From a virus, in the IMG/VR virus record IMGVR_UViG_3300017605_000364, positions 1-51,505 of that record: 51,505 nt of DNA; one strand, written 5' to 3'. The notes under the pieces are model-generated. The model did not search any database, was not told the DNA's origin, and saw nothing but the letters and a program-made list of their open reading frames with translations. This document shows, piece after piece, positions 38,933 through 46,991 of this stretch; the first letter of the stretch is position 1; every line of letters starts with the position of its first letter. Position numbers and translations under genes: made by a program.

Positions 38933-40002
38933 ATCGCCTCCGTCCGCGACAGCGTGCCGAACGTGCCGATGACCTGCGCCCAGAGCTCGGCTAGGCCGCT
39001 CGTACCGCCGCGCCCGCGGCTGGACGTGCTGGCCGCCCCGACGCCCGGACTGTAGGGCTTGCCGTAGGCCGCCTGTTCCTCCTGCACGGTGTTCTGCGCG
39101 AGCGCGATAGACAGGTTCTTGACCGGCTCCGGCGGGCGGTTTTTCAGGATCGGCGCGGCGTCGGCATGGCTGGCCGCGGTGGTGCCGAGCACGGCGCGGC
39201 TCACGGTCAGCGTGCGCGGCGCGTAAATGGTGCTGCCGTTGTGGCTGGCCAGTACCGTCGCGTCGGTCGCTCGGCGCACGATCAGGGTGTTACCCGTGAT
39301 GTCGACGATCTGCATGCGCTCGGCGTCTAGCAGAATCGTCTCTTCCATGAAATATTTCGTGCCGTCGGTCACGGCGACGGTGACGTTGGCGGAGCTCGCC
39401 GTCATCGGCGTCTGCAGCGTCTGCGCCGTGGTCAGCATCGACCGCCGCGTGACGATCATGCGCTCATTGTCGATCTGCAGGAGCTGGCCGGTGCCGATGC
39501 CGCTGAACGGTGACGAGTCGGTGCAGGCGATCGAGGTCACCGAGGCGTTGATCGCTCCGACCAGGGCGCCGGCCGGATCGGTGGCGGCGCTATGGCCGAA
39601 GGTGCCGGTAAGCGCGATCGCCCGCTGGTGCGTCGTGCCGCCCTGCCAGGTCGACGACGTGCCTATGTTGATCTCGACACGGTCAAAGGGTGGGCCGGAA
39701 TCGGCCGGCTCGAGCAGGACGGAGCTGAGCGGGATCGCCACGCCGCCGGCGCTGACCGCCGTGAGCGAGATGACCTCTTGATCGCCATTGAGCCAGATGC
39801 GCCACGGATAGGCGTATTGGTAGTTAGGGAAATCGACGTACTTCACGCCCACGGTCGGGTAGAAGTGGTGCAGAACCGCGCTGTCGATCTGGTCGGTTGC
39901 CGCACCCAGGGCGCGCTTGATCCGGTTGACAGTCCGCGCAGACTCCGCGGCGTCGGAGGCGTACATAACGTCTTCGACTGTGGCATACCAGACAGCGCCC
40001 AT
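38929..40002 (-). CDS. Head-tail adaptor/connector with inserted beta domains (357 aa)
   Basis: N terminus MGAVWYATVEDVMYASDAAE, then RIKRALGAATDQIDSAVLHH is the helical part of head-tail adaptors. It is followed by beta-rich regions with LLQIDNERMIVTRRSML and ILLDAERMQIVDITGNTLIV, two related repeats each ending near VLGT or VLAS, as in actinophage connector proteins. Located between head and tail genes. Confidence 0.7.
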   Translation of the reverse strand: MGAVWYATVEDVMYASDAAESARTVNRIKRALGAATDQIDSAVLHHFYPTVGVKYVDFPNYQYAYPWRIWLNGDQEVISLTAVSAGGVAIPLSSVLLEPADSGPPFDRVEINIGTSSTWQGGTTHQRAIALTGTFGHSAATDPAGALVGAINASVTSIACTDSSPFSGIGTGQLLQIDNERMIVTRRSMLTTAQTLQTPMTASSANVTVAVTDGTKYFMEETILLDAERMQIVDITGNTLIVRRATDATVLASHNGSTIYAPRTLTVSRAVLGTTAASHADAAPILKNRPPEPVKNLSIALAQNTVQEEQAAYGKPYSPGVGAASTSSRGRGGTSGLAELWAQVIGTFGTLSRTEAI

Positions 40003-40076
40003 ACCTTCGCCTTGCTTTCTGGCCTACGGCTCGCGCCGAGGTGGGCAAAACATGAAGTTGTCTCACGCAGCGTAGA

Positions 40077-40262
40077 TCAGCGCCCCGGCGGAATCCAGTC
40101 GTCAGGGTAGAGAAAGCCGTCGAAGCGGCAGTGTCGGGCGCCCATGATTGCGTCCTCGAGCGGCTCGCCGTCGTTGGGGCAGGCTAGCGGTGGCCGGCGC
40201 TGCTCGTCCTGCACAACCTGCGCGTTCTCCCGCAGAATGTTGATCAATCCTCGCCAGGACAC
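40077..40262 (-). CDS. Zinc-ribbon peptide, paralogue of the end of the LamG-repeat protein
   Basis: 61 residues. LACPNDGEPLEDAIMGARHC then RFDGFLYPDDWIPPGR matches LACPNDGQPLLEGPEGQFFC, PVDGWNYPRD at the C terminus of its upstream neighbour. The upstream helix (ENAQVVQDEQRRPP / EARMEAQRASQAVP) is also related, so this is a tandem duplication of the terminal domain. Confidence 0.7.
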   Translation of the reverse strand: MSWRGLINILRENAQVVQDEQRRPPLACPNDGEPLEDAIMGARHCRFDGFLYPDDWIPPGR

Positions 40263-40263
40263 G

Positions 40264-41916
40264 TCATCTCCATTCGTCGTCGCGGTCGCGCGGGTAGTTC
40301 CAGCCGTCCACCGGGCAAAAGAATTGTCCCTCCGGTCCCTCGAGCAGTGGCTGTCCGTCGTTGGGGCAGGCCAGGGGCACGGCCTGGCTGGCGCGCTGCG
40401 CCTCCATGCGTGCTTCCGTGATGATGTCGAGGTACGCGTACCAGCCGACGCCGCGGGTGTGCCCCACGGTCCTCACGGTCGCGTCAAAGGCCGACCCGCT
40501 CGCGCTGGCCAGCCCAGCCGTGGGCGCCGCTGTGCCGCCGGTCGAGACGGTGGCGTTGAACGCGGTTCCCGTCGCCGCGGCCTGGCCAGCTGCAGGCGCT
40601 ACAGAGGCGCTGGGCGCCTTCGCCGAGCCGGTGGCGTTGGTGACCTCGGCCGACGCGTTAGTGGCGTTGACGGTCGAGACGGTGGCGTCAAAGGCCGAGC
40701 CGGCGCCGGAGGCGAGTCCGGCGTTGACCGTGATCGCGACGGATGGCGATGGCGCCGAGCCTGTGGCATTGGTGACGCCGGCCGCCGGCGCGACCGACGG
40801 CGTTGGCGCCTTGGCCGACCCGCTCGCGCTGATGCTCTGGGCCGCAGGCGCTACCGAGGCGGTCGGCGCCTTCGCCGTACCTGTGGCGTTGGTGACCTGC
40901 GCAGCTGGCGCTACCGAGGCGGTCGGAGCTGCGGCCGAGCCGGTGGCATTGGCGACGCCCGCCGAGGGCGCTACAGAGGCCGTGGGCGCCTTTGCGGTAC
41001 CTGTGGCGTTGGTGACCTCCGCAGCTGGCGCTACGGAGGCGGTAGGGCTGGCCGCCGTGCCGGTGGCGCTGGTGACGCCAGCCGATGGCGCGATCGAGAC
41101 GGTCGCCGCCGAGGCTGTGCCAGTGGCGTTGGTGACCTCGGCCGGCGCGTTGACCACCGAGGCGGCCGAGATGATGTCGGTGGACCGCGGCGTCTGGTAG
41201 AACCGCGTCCTACTCGGACCGCGCCCAGGGTGGCGGCTGGCCGAGATGGCGCCCTGAGCGCCGAGGAAATCGAACGCCGGCGGGTCGGCCGATGCGGTGA
41301 TGGTGCCGGTACGGCCAGTCTCGTTACCGCCTCCGCCGGTCAGATCCTGGATAGAGGTGGGAGCGGACAGCATGAAACGCGCGGCCCACTGCGGATTGCC
41401 CGCCATGAAATCTTTCAGAGCCGAGGTGCCAAGCGCCTCGATGGTCAGGTCGGCGAGCTCGGATGTCCATACACCTGCGACGGCTACGTCTCCGGCGGAG
41501 CTGGCAAAGCTGGTACCCGCTCCGACCTGCAGCGAGTTGGACGTGCCAGGGTCGGTCTGATTGATCGCCCCGACGGCCTCGCCGTGCGACCATGCCCCGC
41601 CGGTTGTGTAGTCCCTGAGGTGGCAACGGAAATGGGCCGAGCCGGCTGGCTTGGTGAGAGCCAGCCAGTACCAGTGGGAAGCGGTCAGGGTGCCGAAGCC
41701 GGACGAAAAGTCATTGTCGCCGAACAGGTGTGCGGTATCCATGCCAAAGGCCCGGCGCTCGGTCCCGCTGTTCAGGACCGACGTCAGGCCACTGTTTAAC
41801 GACGATGCGGGCGTGAGCCACAGAACCATCATGGTGAACGCGCCATTGCTCACATTGGCGGCGTTGCCGATGGAGAAGTCGACGTGAGAGTTGGCGGCGC
41901 CGAAGTTGAGACTCAC
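40264..41916 (-). CDS. LamG-like domain, eleven ~20-residue Ala/Thr/Val repeats, and a C-terminal zinc ribbon
   Basis: 550 residues from GTG with GGAGG seven bases upstream. Residues 1-~225: concanavalin/LamG-like (LNFGAANSHVDFSIGNAANV, HWYWLALTKPAGSAHFRCHL, VAGVWTSELADLTIEAL). Residues ~255-485: eleven degenerate units of the type APAAEVTNATGTAKAPTASV. End: short helix and CPNDG...CPVDGWNYP ribbon. A binding head on a repetitive stalk with a terminal anchor suggests a virion fibre, probably on the head or neck given neighbours. Fold of the repeats is unknown; ligand binding is inferred. Confidence 0.7.
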   Translation of the reverse strand: MSLNFGAANSHVDFSIGNAANVSNGAFTMMVLWLTPASSLNSGLTSVLNSGTERRAFGMDTAHLFGDNDFSSGFGTLTASHWYWLALTKPAGSAHFRCHLRDYTTGGAWSHGEAVGAINQTDPGTSNSLQVGAGTSFASSAGDVAVAGVWTSELADLTIEALGTSALKDFMAGNPQWAARFMLSAPTSIQDLTGGGGNETGRTGTITASADPPAFDFLGAQGAISASRHPGRGPSRTRFYQTPRSTDIISAASVVNAPAEVTNATGTASAATVSIAPSAGVTSATGTAASPTASVAPAAEVTNATGTAKAPTASVAPSAGVANATGSAAAPTASVAPAAQVTNATGTAKAPTASVAPAAQSISASGSAKAPTPSVAPAAGVTNATGSAPSPSVAITVNAGLASGAGSAFDATVSTVNATNASAEVTNATGSAKAPSASVAPAAGQAAATGTAFNATVSTGGTAAPTAGLASASGSAFDATVRTVGHTRGVGWYAYLDIITEARMEAQRASQAVPLACPNDGQPLLEGPEGQFFCPVDGWNYPRDRDDEWR

Positions 41917-41945
41917 GCGCCCACCTCCCTATCAGGGCCGGTGGG

Positions 41946-42536
41946 TCAGTTCCATGCGATGAGCCTGTACTGACGCGACCGCACGCCGTTGCCGGCGTTG
42001 CTGATCGAGAAGCCCGCGAAAATGTCGATCTTCTGAGCGGCCGTCGAGTCGAAGCCGGTACCGAGCGCTGGCGTGGTGTTCGGACCCATGAGGGTCGGAA
42101 TGTCGGATGCTACGGAGTCGGCGACTGCGGTATTGGAGATGCAGTTAGAGGTGATCTTCGCCTGGCCCATGAGCTTCGCCTGCGTGCCGCCGCCCTCGAG
42201 CTGGCACGTCAGGTCGATGTCGAGCCAGAATGGCAGCGTCGTGTGCGCCGTGGTCGAAAACTGAATGGCGCCCGTGGTGAAGGCGATCACCGCGCCGACC
42301 ATCACCTGAAACGTGATCGTTCCCGGCGTGGTGACGATGTTGGACATATCGCCACGCATGTTGATCTCGAGCGTCTTGCCCGGCACGAAAAAGCCAGCTG
42401 GGACGGTGTATTTGCACGCCGCCGCGGCGTCGGTGCCGTCGACGCCGAACACTGACTTAGCCGTGGTGAACGTGGTCTGTAGCGGGCTGTCCGCCTTCTG
42501 GCAGACGAGACACTCACCCCAGGTCTGCAGGCTCAT
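41946..42536 (-). CDS. Beta-rich virion protein, paralogue of the gene at 32835-33407
   Basis: 196 residues. N-terminal GECLVCQKADSPLQTTFTTA, then the shared jelly-roll-like domain ending in RSRQYRLIAWN. GGGGAGG ribosome site. Probably a capsid or neck decoration or fibre tip; the tail copy may play the same part at the tail. Confidence 0.65.
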   Translation of the reverse strand: MSLQTWGECLVCQKADSPLQTTFTTAKSVFGVDGTDAAAACKYTVPAGFFVPGKTLEINMRGDMSNIVTTPGTITFQVMVGAVIAFTTGAIQFSTTAHTTLPFWLDIDLTCQLEGGGTQAKLMGQAKITSNCISNTAVADSVASDIPTLMGPNTTPALGTGFDSTAAQKIDIFAGFSISNAGNGVRSRQYRLIAWN

Positions 42537-42549
42537 CGGACCTCCCCGG

Positions 42550-43029
42550 TTAGAGCGCGAACGCCATCAGGCCGGCGGCGTTCCAGATGATCGTAAAGGT
42601 TCCCGCCGTGACACTCTGCGTGCCGCCGAAGTAGTTGAAACAGACGCCCTGTTTGGCCACGGTGCCGCCGGAGATCGTGTTGTCGTACACCAGGCAGCCG
42701 AAGGTGCCGATCAGCGTCACCGCACCGCCGCCGGCCAGGTCGGTCGCGTCGAAGGTGCTCAGCGCCGTTGTGGCCGTGAACGTCTTGCCGGCCAGAGCGC
42801 GGCCGCCGCTGACCCAGTTCGTTGCGTCGGTGACCTCGTTAGCCAGCGTCCATGTGCCGGTATTGAATCCGGTCGAGGCGACCGCAGCGTTCTGGTCCGG
42901 AGTGACGGAGTTGTTAAAGAGCGCGACGTTGACCGTGTCGGAGTCCAGGCCGGTGTAGCTAGTCCCGGAGGCCTGGAACATCGGCCCGTTGACCCACTCC
43001 TGAAAGATCTTGCTGTTAGACCAGGCCAT
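42550..43029 (-). CDS. Virion protein candidate (159 aa)
   Basis: MAWSNSKIFQEWVNGPMFQA, YTGLDSDTVNVALFNNSVTP, ALAGKTFTATTALSTFDATD and FGCLVYDNTISGGTVAKQGV: a beta-rich sequence recurrent in actinophage head-decoration regions. Its end reads FTIIWNAAGLMAFAL. Function inferred from position only. Confidence 0.65.
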   Translation of the reverse strand: MAWSNSKIFQEWVNGPMFQASGTSYTGLDSDTVNVALFNNSVTPDQNAAVASTGFNTGTWTLANEVTDATNWVSGGRALAGKTFTATTALSTFDATDLAGGGAVTLIGTFGCLVYDNTISGGTVAKQGVCFNYFGGTQSVTAGTFTIIWNAAGLMAFAL

Positions 43030-43348
43030 GCGAGCCCCCTCGAGCGGTGGCGGTCGGAGCGTAGACCGCGACGTCATTGCCGTCGTCGCGCGTGGTGACC
43101 ACGGCCATCACGGGGCGGCCTTCGCCGTCGAGCTGCACGAGATCGCCGTTGACGTAGTCCTCACGCATGACGGCCTCGACCTTGCAGCGCTGGCCGGCCG
43201 GCACCATCGGCGCGGTGAGACCGAACAGCCCGCGGCAGGAGTGAAAGCGCGTGTGCGGCTGCGCCTCGCGCGTGACGTCGGTCGCCGTGCAGTTCGGGCA
43301 TCCCCAGCGCTGCTCCGGCGGCTGCAACAGCACGCCAGCGGCCCTCAC
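43016..43348 (-). CDS. Conserved structural-region protein with zinc-finger motif (110 aa)
   Basis: GTG overlaps the upstream stop. PPEQRWGCPNCTATDVTREA, QPHTRFHSCRGLFGLTAPMV, then REDYVNGDLVQLDGEGRPVM and AVVTTRDDGNDVAVYAPTAT. CxxC with H..C makes a likely zinc ribbon; the whole pattern is common in actinophage head modules but unassigned. Confidence 0.7.
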   Translation of the reverse strand: MRAAGVLLQPPEQRWGCPNCTATDVTREAQPHTRFHSCRGLFGLTAPMVPAGQRCKVEAVMREDYVNGDLVQLDGEGRPVMAVVTTRDDGNDVAVYAPTATARGGSHGLV

Positions 43349-43794
43349 AGCGCCACCAGCGTCGCAGCGTCGTCGATCGGTGCCCAGGTGACATACCACG
43401 TGATCGCGCCGTCCGTGCCGGAGCTCACCTGCTCGATAGTGCCCGTCTCGAGGATGATGAACGGCGCCTTTGTGCCCTTGCTGCCGACCGCGATGGCGTC
43501 CGACGCCAGACCTGTCAGCACGAAGACCTCGCCGAGGATCGTGTCGACGGTACCGATGTCGGCCGCCGTGCAGAGATCCTTTGTGCTGCCCGCGGTCGGG
43601 TGGTGCTGCAGCTTGTAGGTGTTGGCCACAGTGATAGCCGTAGTCACGCGCCCTACGATCGACGTCACAGCGACCAGTCCGCCAGCAATAGCGAACAGCC
43701 CAGTTGTGGCGTTCGTCAGGGTGCCGGTCGCCTTCGTGGCCAAGATCCCGAGGCCGATGCTCCGGATCTGCTGCGGCGTCTGGATGTAGGACAT
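43345..43794 (-). CDS. Head-decoration-like protein (149 aa)
   Basis: MSYIQTPQQIRSIGLGILAT, VTSIVGRVTTAITVANTYKL, DIGTVDTILGEVFVLTGLAS and WYVTWAPIDDAATLVAL: a beta-rich single domain. Sequence type recurs near capsid genes of actinophages. Function inferred from context. Confidence 0.65.
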   Translation of the reverse strand: MSYIQTPQQIRSIGLGILATKATGTLTNATTGLFAIAGGLVAVTSIVGRVTTAITVANTYKLQHHPTAGSTKDLCTAADIGTVDTILGEVFVLTGLASDAIAVGSKGTKAPFIILETGTIEQVSSGTDGAITWYVTWAPIDDAATLVAL

Positions 43795-44076
43795 CTACTC
43801 GCCGGTAGCCTTCTCCGCGCGCGCGCGTTGCGCGGGCGTCAGGGCTGCGTCGAGCGTCATCTCGAGCGCGGCCAGCCGCTCGGCGGCAGCGTCGAGCGCG
43901 CCGGTCAGGCTGACGACGGTCGTCTCAAGCGTCTCGACGCGCTGGCTCAGGCCCTGGATATCGCTGGCGGCGTTCTCCCGGCCGGCGTCAGTGCCCAGCT
44001 CGCGCAGCGCTGCGCTGACGTCGCGCTCGCGCAGCGGCAGGCGAGCGTCGAGGCGCTCGCGCCATGTTCCCGACAT
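43795..44076 (-). CDS. Coiled-coil protein of the head module (93 aa)
   Basis: Heptads in IQGLSQRVETLETTVVSLTG and ALDAAAERLAALEMTLDAAL; charged ends. ATG chosen over an upstream TTG because AAGGGG is nine bases before it. Could trimerise a fibre or act in assembly. Confidence 0.6.
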   Translation of the reverse strand: MSGTWRERLDARLPLRERDVSAALRELGTDAGRENAASDIQGLSQRVETLETTVVSLTGALDAAAERLAALEMTLDAALTPAQRARAEKATGE

Positions 44077-44091
44077 ATCGGCCAACCCCTT

Positions 44092-44556
44092 CTAGCGGAC
44101 GTGGTAGTAGACGCGGTACGCCTTGGCGGTGACCAGCAGCGGCGTATAGACGTCGAAGCCGTTCACGTCCAGCGCGAGCGCGCCAGCGCCAGCCACTACG
44201 GCGCTGTCTGTTTCGTTGACCACCGTCAGCACCACGGCGGCGGGCGCCACGGTGAAGGCGGACGTGAACCGTACCGTCGCGGTCTTGCCGGCGCTCTGGC
44301 CGCCGCCGCCGGTCACGGGGTTGAGCAGGAAATTGCCGCGCATGTCGGTGCAGTCGGTCACGGTGACGGTGGGCGCGGCGCCCGCTGCGGTGGTGCCGGA
44401 GATGGTTCCGGCGGTGACGACGCCGACGGCGGCGGCGACGAGCTGTGCACCGCGGTCAGGGATGCGATAGACCTCGAGTCCGCTGGTCTTACCGAAGAAG
44501 ACGAGGTCTCCTCCGACCCAGTCACTGCGGACCTTGGCGTTACCGGTTGCCGGCAT
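44092..44556 (-). CDS. Virion surface protein candidate (154 aa)
   Basis: MPATGNAKVRSDWVGGDLVF, FGKTSGLEVYRIPDRGAQLV, then a Thr/Val/Ala-rich beta domain. Good GGAGG. Recurrent near actinophage capsid genes; likely head decoration or fibre. Confidence 0.65.
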   Translation of the reverse strand: MPATGNAKVRSDWVGGDLVFFGKTSGLEVYRIPDRGAQLVAAAVGVVTAGTISGTTAAGAAPTVTVTDCTDMRGNFLLNPVTGGGGQSAGKTATVRFTSAFTVAPAAVVLTVVNETDSAVVAGAGALALDVNGFDVYTPLLVTAKAYRVYYHVR

Positions 44557-44749
44557 GGCGTGGCCTCCTGTTTAGGGTGGTTGGTTCCACCTGGCGTGAC
44601 GATGCCGGCGCGGCCGGCGGCGGTGGTGCGGGCGGTGCGGGCGGCGACGGGTCCGGCCTGAGCCTGTTGGTGGTGCGGCAGAATGTCGGTTGCTGGATAA
44701 GGCAGGCAACCGAGCCACAGACCGGACACGCGTCGTCGAGATTGACCAT
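44540..44749 (-). CDS. Small CxxC, Pro-rich protein (69 aa)
   Basis: MVNLDDACPVCGSVACLIQQ, followed by a Pro/Ala tract (PSPPAPPAPPPPAAPASSRQ) and a basic end. Begins two bases after the preceding stop and overlaps the next gene by 17 bases. The CPVCG..C knuckle resembles other small head-module proteins. Confidence 0.55.
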   Translation of the reverse strand: MVNLDDACPVCGSVACLIQQPTFCRTTNRLRPDPSPPAPPAPPPPAAPASSRQVEPTTLNRRPRHAGNR

Positions 44750-44751
44750 GG

Positions 44752-45300
44752 TTAGACGTTAGCCGCGCCCGGGTTGAGCAGGTTGGGCAGTGCCGTCGGC
44801 TTACGCTGCTGGTACAGATCGTGCAGCAGGTAGAGCATGCAGGCCAGCTGCGGCGTGGCCGTGGTGATCGAGGCGACGACTGACACGTGCGTGTAGGTGT
44901 CGGCGAGCGAGTTGGCCGGCACGTGGATAGCAACGATCTTCTGCATCGCGCCGTACGTGGCGCCGACCACGACGCACTCCGACGCCTCGGACTGGGTCAC
45001 CTTGACCCAGCTTTCGTCGTTGTCGAGCGTGGTCTCAGCCTTGATGTGGTAGTACGTCGGGCCGCGGCTGCCCGCGACGCCGCCGGAGTCGAGATCCGCC
45101 GTAGTGCCGCCGGTCGAGGCCGTGTGCTGCTGCACGTCCAGCGTCAGATCCTCGGCGCCGCCCGCCGCACCGAAAAACACGAACGTGATGCCGGAGGCAC
45201 CGTTCATGCTGATGCGCTTGCCGGTCGCGCCGTTGGCCGTGTCGATGTCGACCGGCACCCAGGCCACGCCGATGTCGAAAACCCGTCCCAGAGCTTCCAT
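44752..45300 (-). CDS. Capsid-adjacent protein, possible decoration protein (182 aa)
   Basis: DIGVAWVPVDIDTANGATGK, GITFVFFGAAGGAEDLTLDV, DESWVKVTQSEASECVVVGA, QKIVAIHVPANSLADTYTHV then MLYLLHDLYQQRKPTALPNL. First gene after the major capsid hairpin. Widely conserved sequence type in actinophages directly downstream of the capsid gene, believed structural. Confidence 0.7.
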   Translation of the reverse strand: MEALGRVFDIGVAWVPVDIDTANGATGKRISMNGASGITFVFFGAAGGAEDLTLDVQQHTASTGGTTADLDSGGVAGSRGPTYYHIKAETTLDNDESWVKVTQSEASECVVVGATYGAMQKIVAIHVPANSLADTYTHVSVVASITTATPQLACMLYLLHDLYQQRKPTALPNLLNPGAANV

Positions 45301-45399
45301 GATCTTTCTTTCTCCTACTCTCCGCCCGGGGCGCTACTGCCGGGTTAGCTGTCGGTGCGGCCTACCGGTCGGAGGGATTCTCCGCCTCGGCTTAGAGCG

Positions 45400-45456
45400 C
45401 CCCTGCGAGCCTTGCCGCTGTGCCATCCCCGCGGATCGGGGCAAGGCTCGCAGGGG
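45400..45456. terminator. 17-bp perfect stem-loop downstream of the major capsid gene
   Basis: CCCCTGCGAGCCTTGCC (45400-45416) pairs perfectly with 45440-45456 around a 23-base loop that can itself fold. No T-run on the coding strand. Likely slows or processes mRNA so that capsid is made in excess of downstream genes. The 170-bp gap holds no gene. Confidence 0.65.
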
Positions 45457-45470
45457 AATCTAGGGTGGGC

Positions 45471-46991
45471 TTAGCGAACGGCCAACTGGACGAACGCGGT
45501 GAGGGTCGCCGATGCATTGTTGCGCGGCGTGATCGGCTGCATGAGCCACGGGCGACCGTCGACGCGCTCGATGATGCGGTACGCGGTCTGGTCGTTCTGG
45601 AACTTGAAGTGCGGCGAGGACATCGCCGACATGACCTGGCGGTCGCCGATCAGGTAGTACGAGAGGTCGACGAAGTTGATGTCTCCGACCTGACCCAGTA
45701 CCGGCGTCTTCTCGGTGAAGATCACCGGCCGGCCCAGGATCGTCATGGGCGGACCAACGACGCCGTTGTTCAGCCAGATCGCCGAGCCACCGGTACCGAC
45801 GGCGAGCGCCATGAGCGCCAGCGCCGGGAACGTGTCGATGGAGGCGATCCAGACCGCCCGGCCGAGCGAGGCCGGCAACATCCGGGCGTACATCTTGACG
45901 ATGTTCTCCCAGACGATCGAGGCCGACGCCTGGCCGGTCTCCTTCGCGACGCTGACGTTGGCCAGGTTGCCGGAGTTGACGAAGCCCAGCGGCATGCCGA
46001 CGCCGTTGCCGTTGATGAAGGCGTCGTCCTCGTAGAAGCCGAGCGCCTCGGGGAAAATCTGGTCGAGGAACGCCTGGAATGACGAGATCGAGTCCGACAT
46101 GAGCTCATTCGGGACCTCGGTGTAAGCCGTAAGCTTCTTGGCGTCGAGCACGATGCGGCCGAAGCTGGCCTGTGACGCGGTGAGCGCCGCGCCCTCCTCG
46201 GTCCAGTAGCCGACGATGCCGCCGTACACCGAGCCAACGTTGGTGGTCGAGTCGATGGCCGGGAACGGTACGCGCAGGGTCTCCATCGGGATTACCCGCG
46301 CCCGCGGGCGCACGACGGAGGTTTCCAGGCTCACCCGCAGCAGCTCGGAGCGCAGCGTCTCGGGGATCAGGAATCCACCCTCGGACGGCACGGTCGAGCT
46401 GAACGCGTTGCGGATGCGCTGCAGCTTGGCCTGGCGGTCGGCGGTCGAGTTGCCGAGGTGCCAGATCGTCTGGAAATACTCGGCCGAGTTGGTGAACTCA
46501 CGGTCGAGCGCGGCGCCCATCGCCCGCGGGTTGTGCAGGCCCTGGCGCGCCTCGAGCGTGCTGCCCATCAGCGACATGTTGCCGGGCTCGCCGACGCCGC
46601 GAAGGTCAGGCCGGCGGATCGGGGCGGCGCCCTCGAGCTCGCCCGACTTGATCATCTCGGCCATGACCATCTGCACCTGCTCCTGCACCTGCGCGGCGAT
46701 GGAGAGGTCGCGGTTGTGCACGGCGCGGGCGTAGTTCTGGATGAACTCGCCGAACGCCTGCGGCTTGGCCATGAGCTTCGCCATGACGGTCGCGTCGGTG
46801 AGCATCCCCTGCAGCTCGGCCTCGCTGGTCGGGATCTTGACGTCCTCGGCCGTGTCGACCGTCGGCGGTGCCGCGCGGTTGAAGATGCGCCCGACCTCCG
46901 CCGGGTCGATGCCGGCACGCTCGAGCATGGCCAGCTGAGCACGCGACTGCGCGATCTGCCTCTGCCCTCGGGCGGTCGAATACGGATTCAC
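45471..46991 (-). CDS. Major capsid protein (HK97 fold) with N-terminal scaffold-like region
   Basis: 506 residues. N-terminal ~150 residues are helical and charged, like a delta/scaffold domain removed during maturation. HK97 core: SSTVPSEGGFLIPETLRSEL, VPFPAIDSTTNVGSVYGGIV, YWTEEGAALTASQASFGRIV, LDAKKLTAYTEVPNELMSDS, FYEDDAFINGNGVGMPLGFV and, near the end, HFKFQNDQTAYRIIERVDGR. GTG start overlaps the protease stop, with GGAGG seven bases upstream. Assembles the icosahedral shell. Confidence 0.95.
   Translation of the reverse strand: MNPYSTARGQRQIAQSRAQLAMLERAGIDPAEVGRIFNRAAPPTVDTAEDVKIPTSEAELQGMLTDATVMAKLMAKPQAFGEFIQNYARAVHNRDLSIAAQVQEQVQMVMAEMIKSGELEGAAPIRRPDLRGVGEPGNMSLMGSTLEARQGLHNPRAMGAALDREFTNSAEYFQTIWHLGNSTADRQAKLQRIRNAFSSTVPSEGGFLIPETLRSELLRVSLETSVVRPRARVIPMETLRVPFPAIDSTTNVGSVYGGIVGYWTEEGAALTASQASFGRIVLDAKKLTAYTEVPNELMSDSISSFQAFLDQIFPEALGFYEDDAFINGNGVGMPLGFVNSGNLANVSVAKETGQASASIVWENIVKMYARMLPASLGRAVWIASIDTFPALALMALAVGTGGSAIWLNNGVVGPPMTILGRPVIFTEKTPVLGQVGDINFVDLSYYLIGDRQVMSAMSSPHFKFQNDQTAYRIIERVDGRPWLMQPITPRNNASATLTAFVQLAVR

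Noticed and set aside
40480-41170. CRISPR array
   Set aside because: Units are contiguous ~60-bp degenerate coding repeats with no unique spacers.
40144-41799. Plus-strand frame of 551 codons opposite the LamG-repeat gene
   Set aside because: Gly/Arg repeat translation caused by the repeats on the coding strand; the minus frame has a strong ribosome site and recognisable domains.
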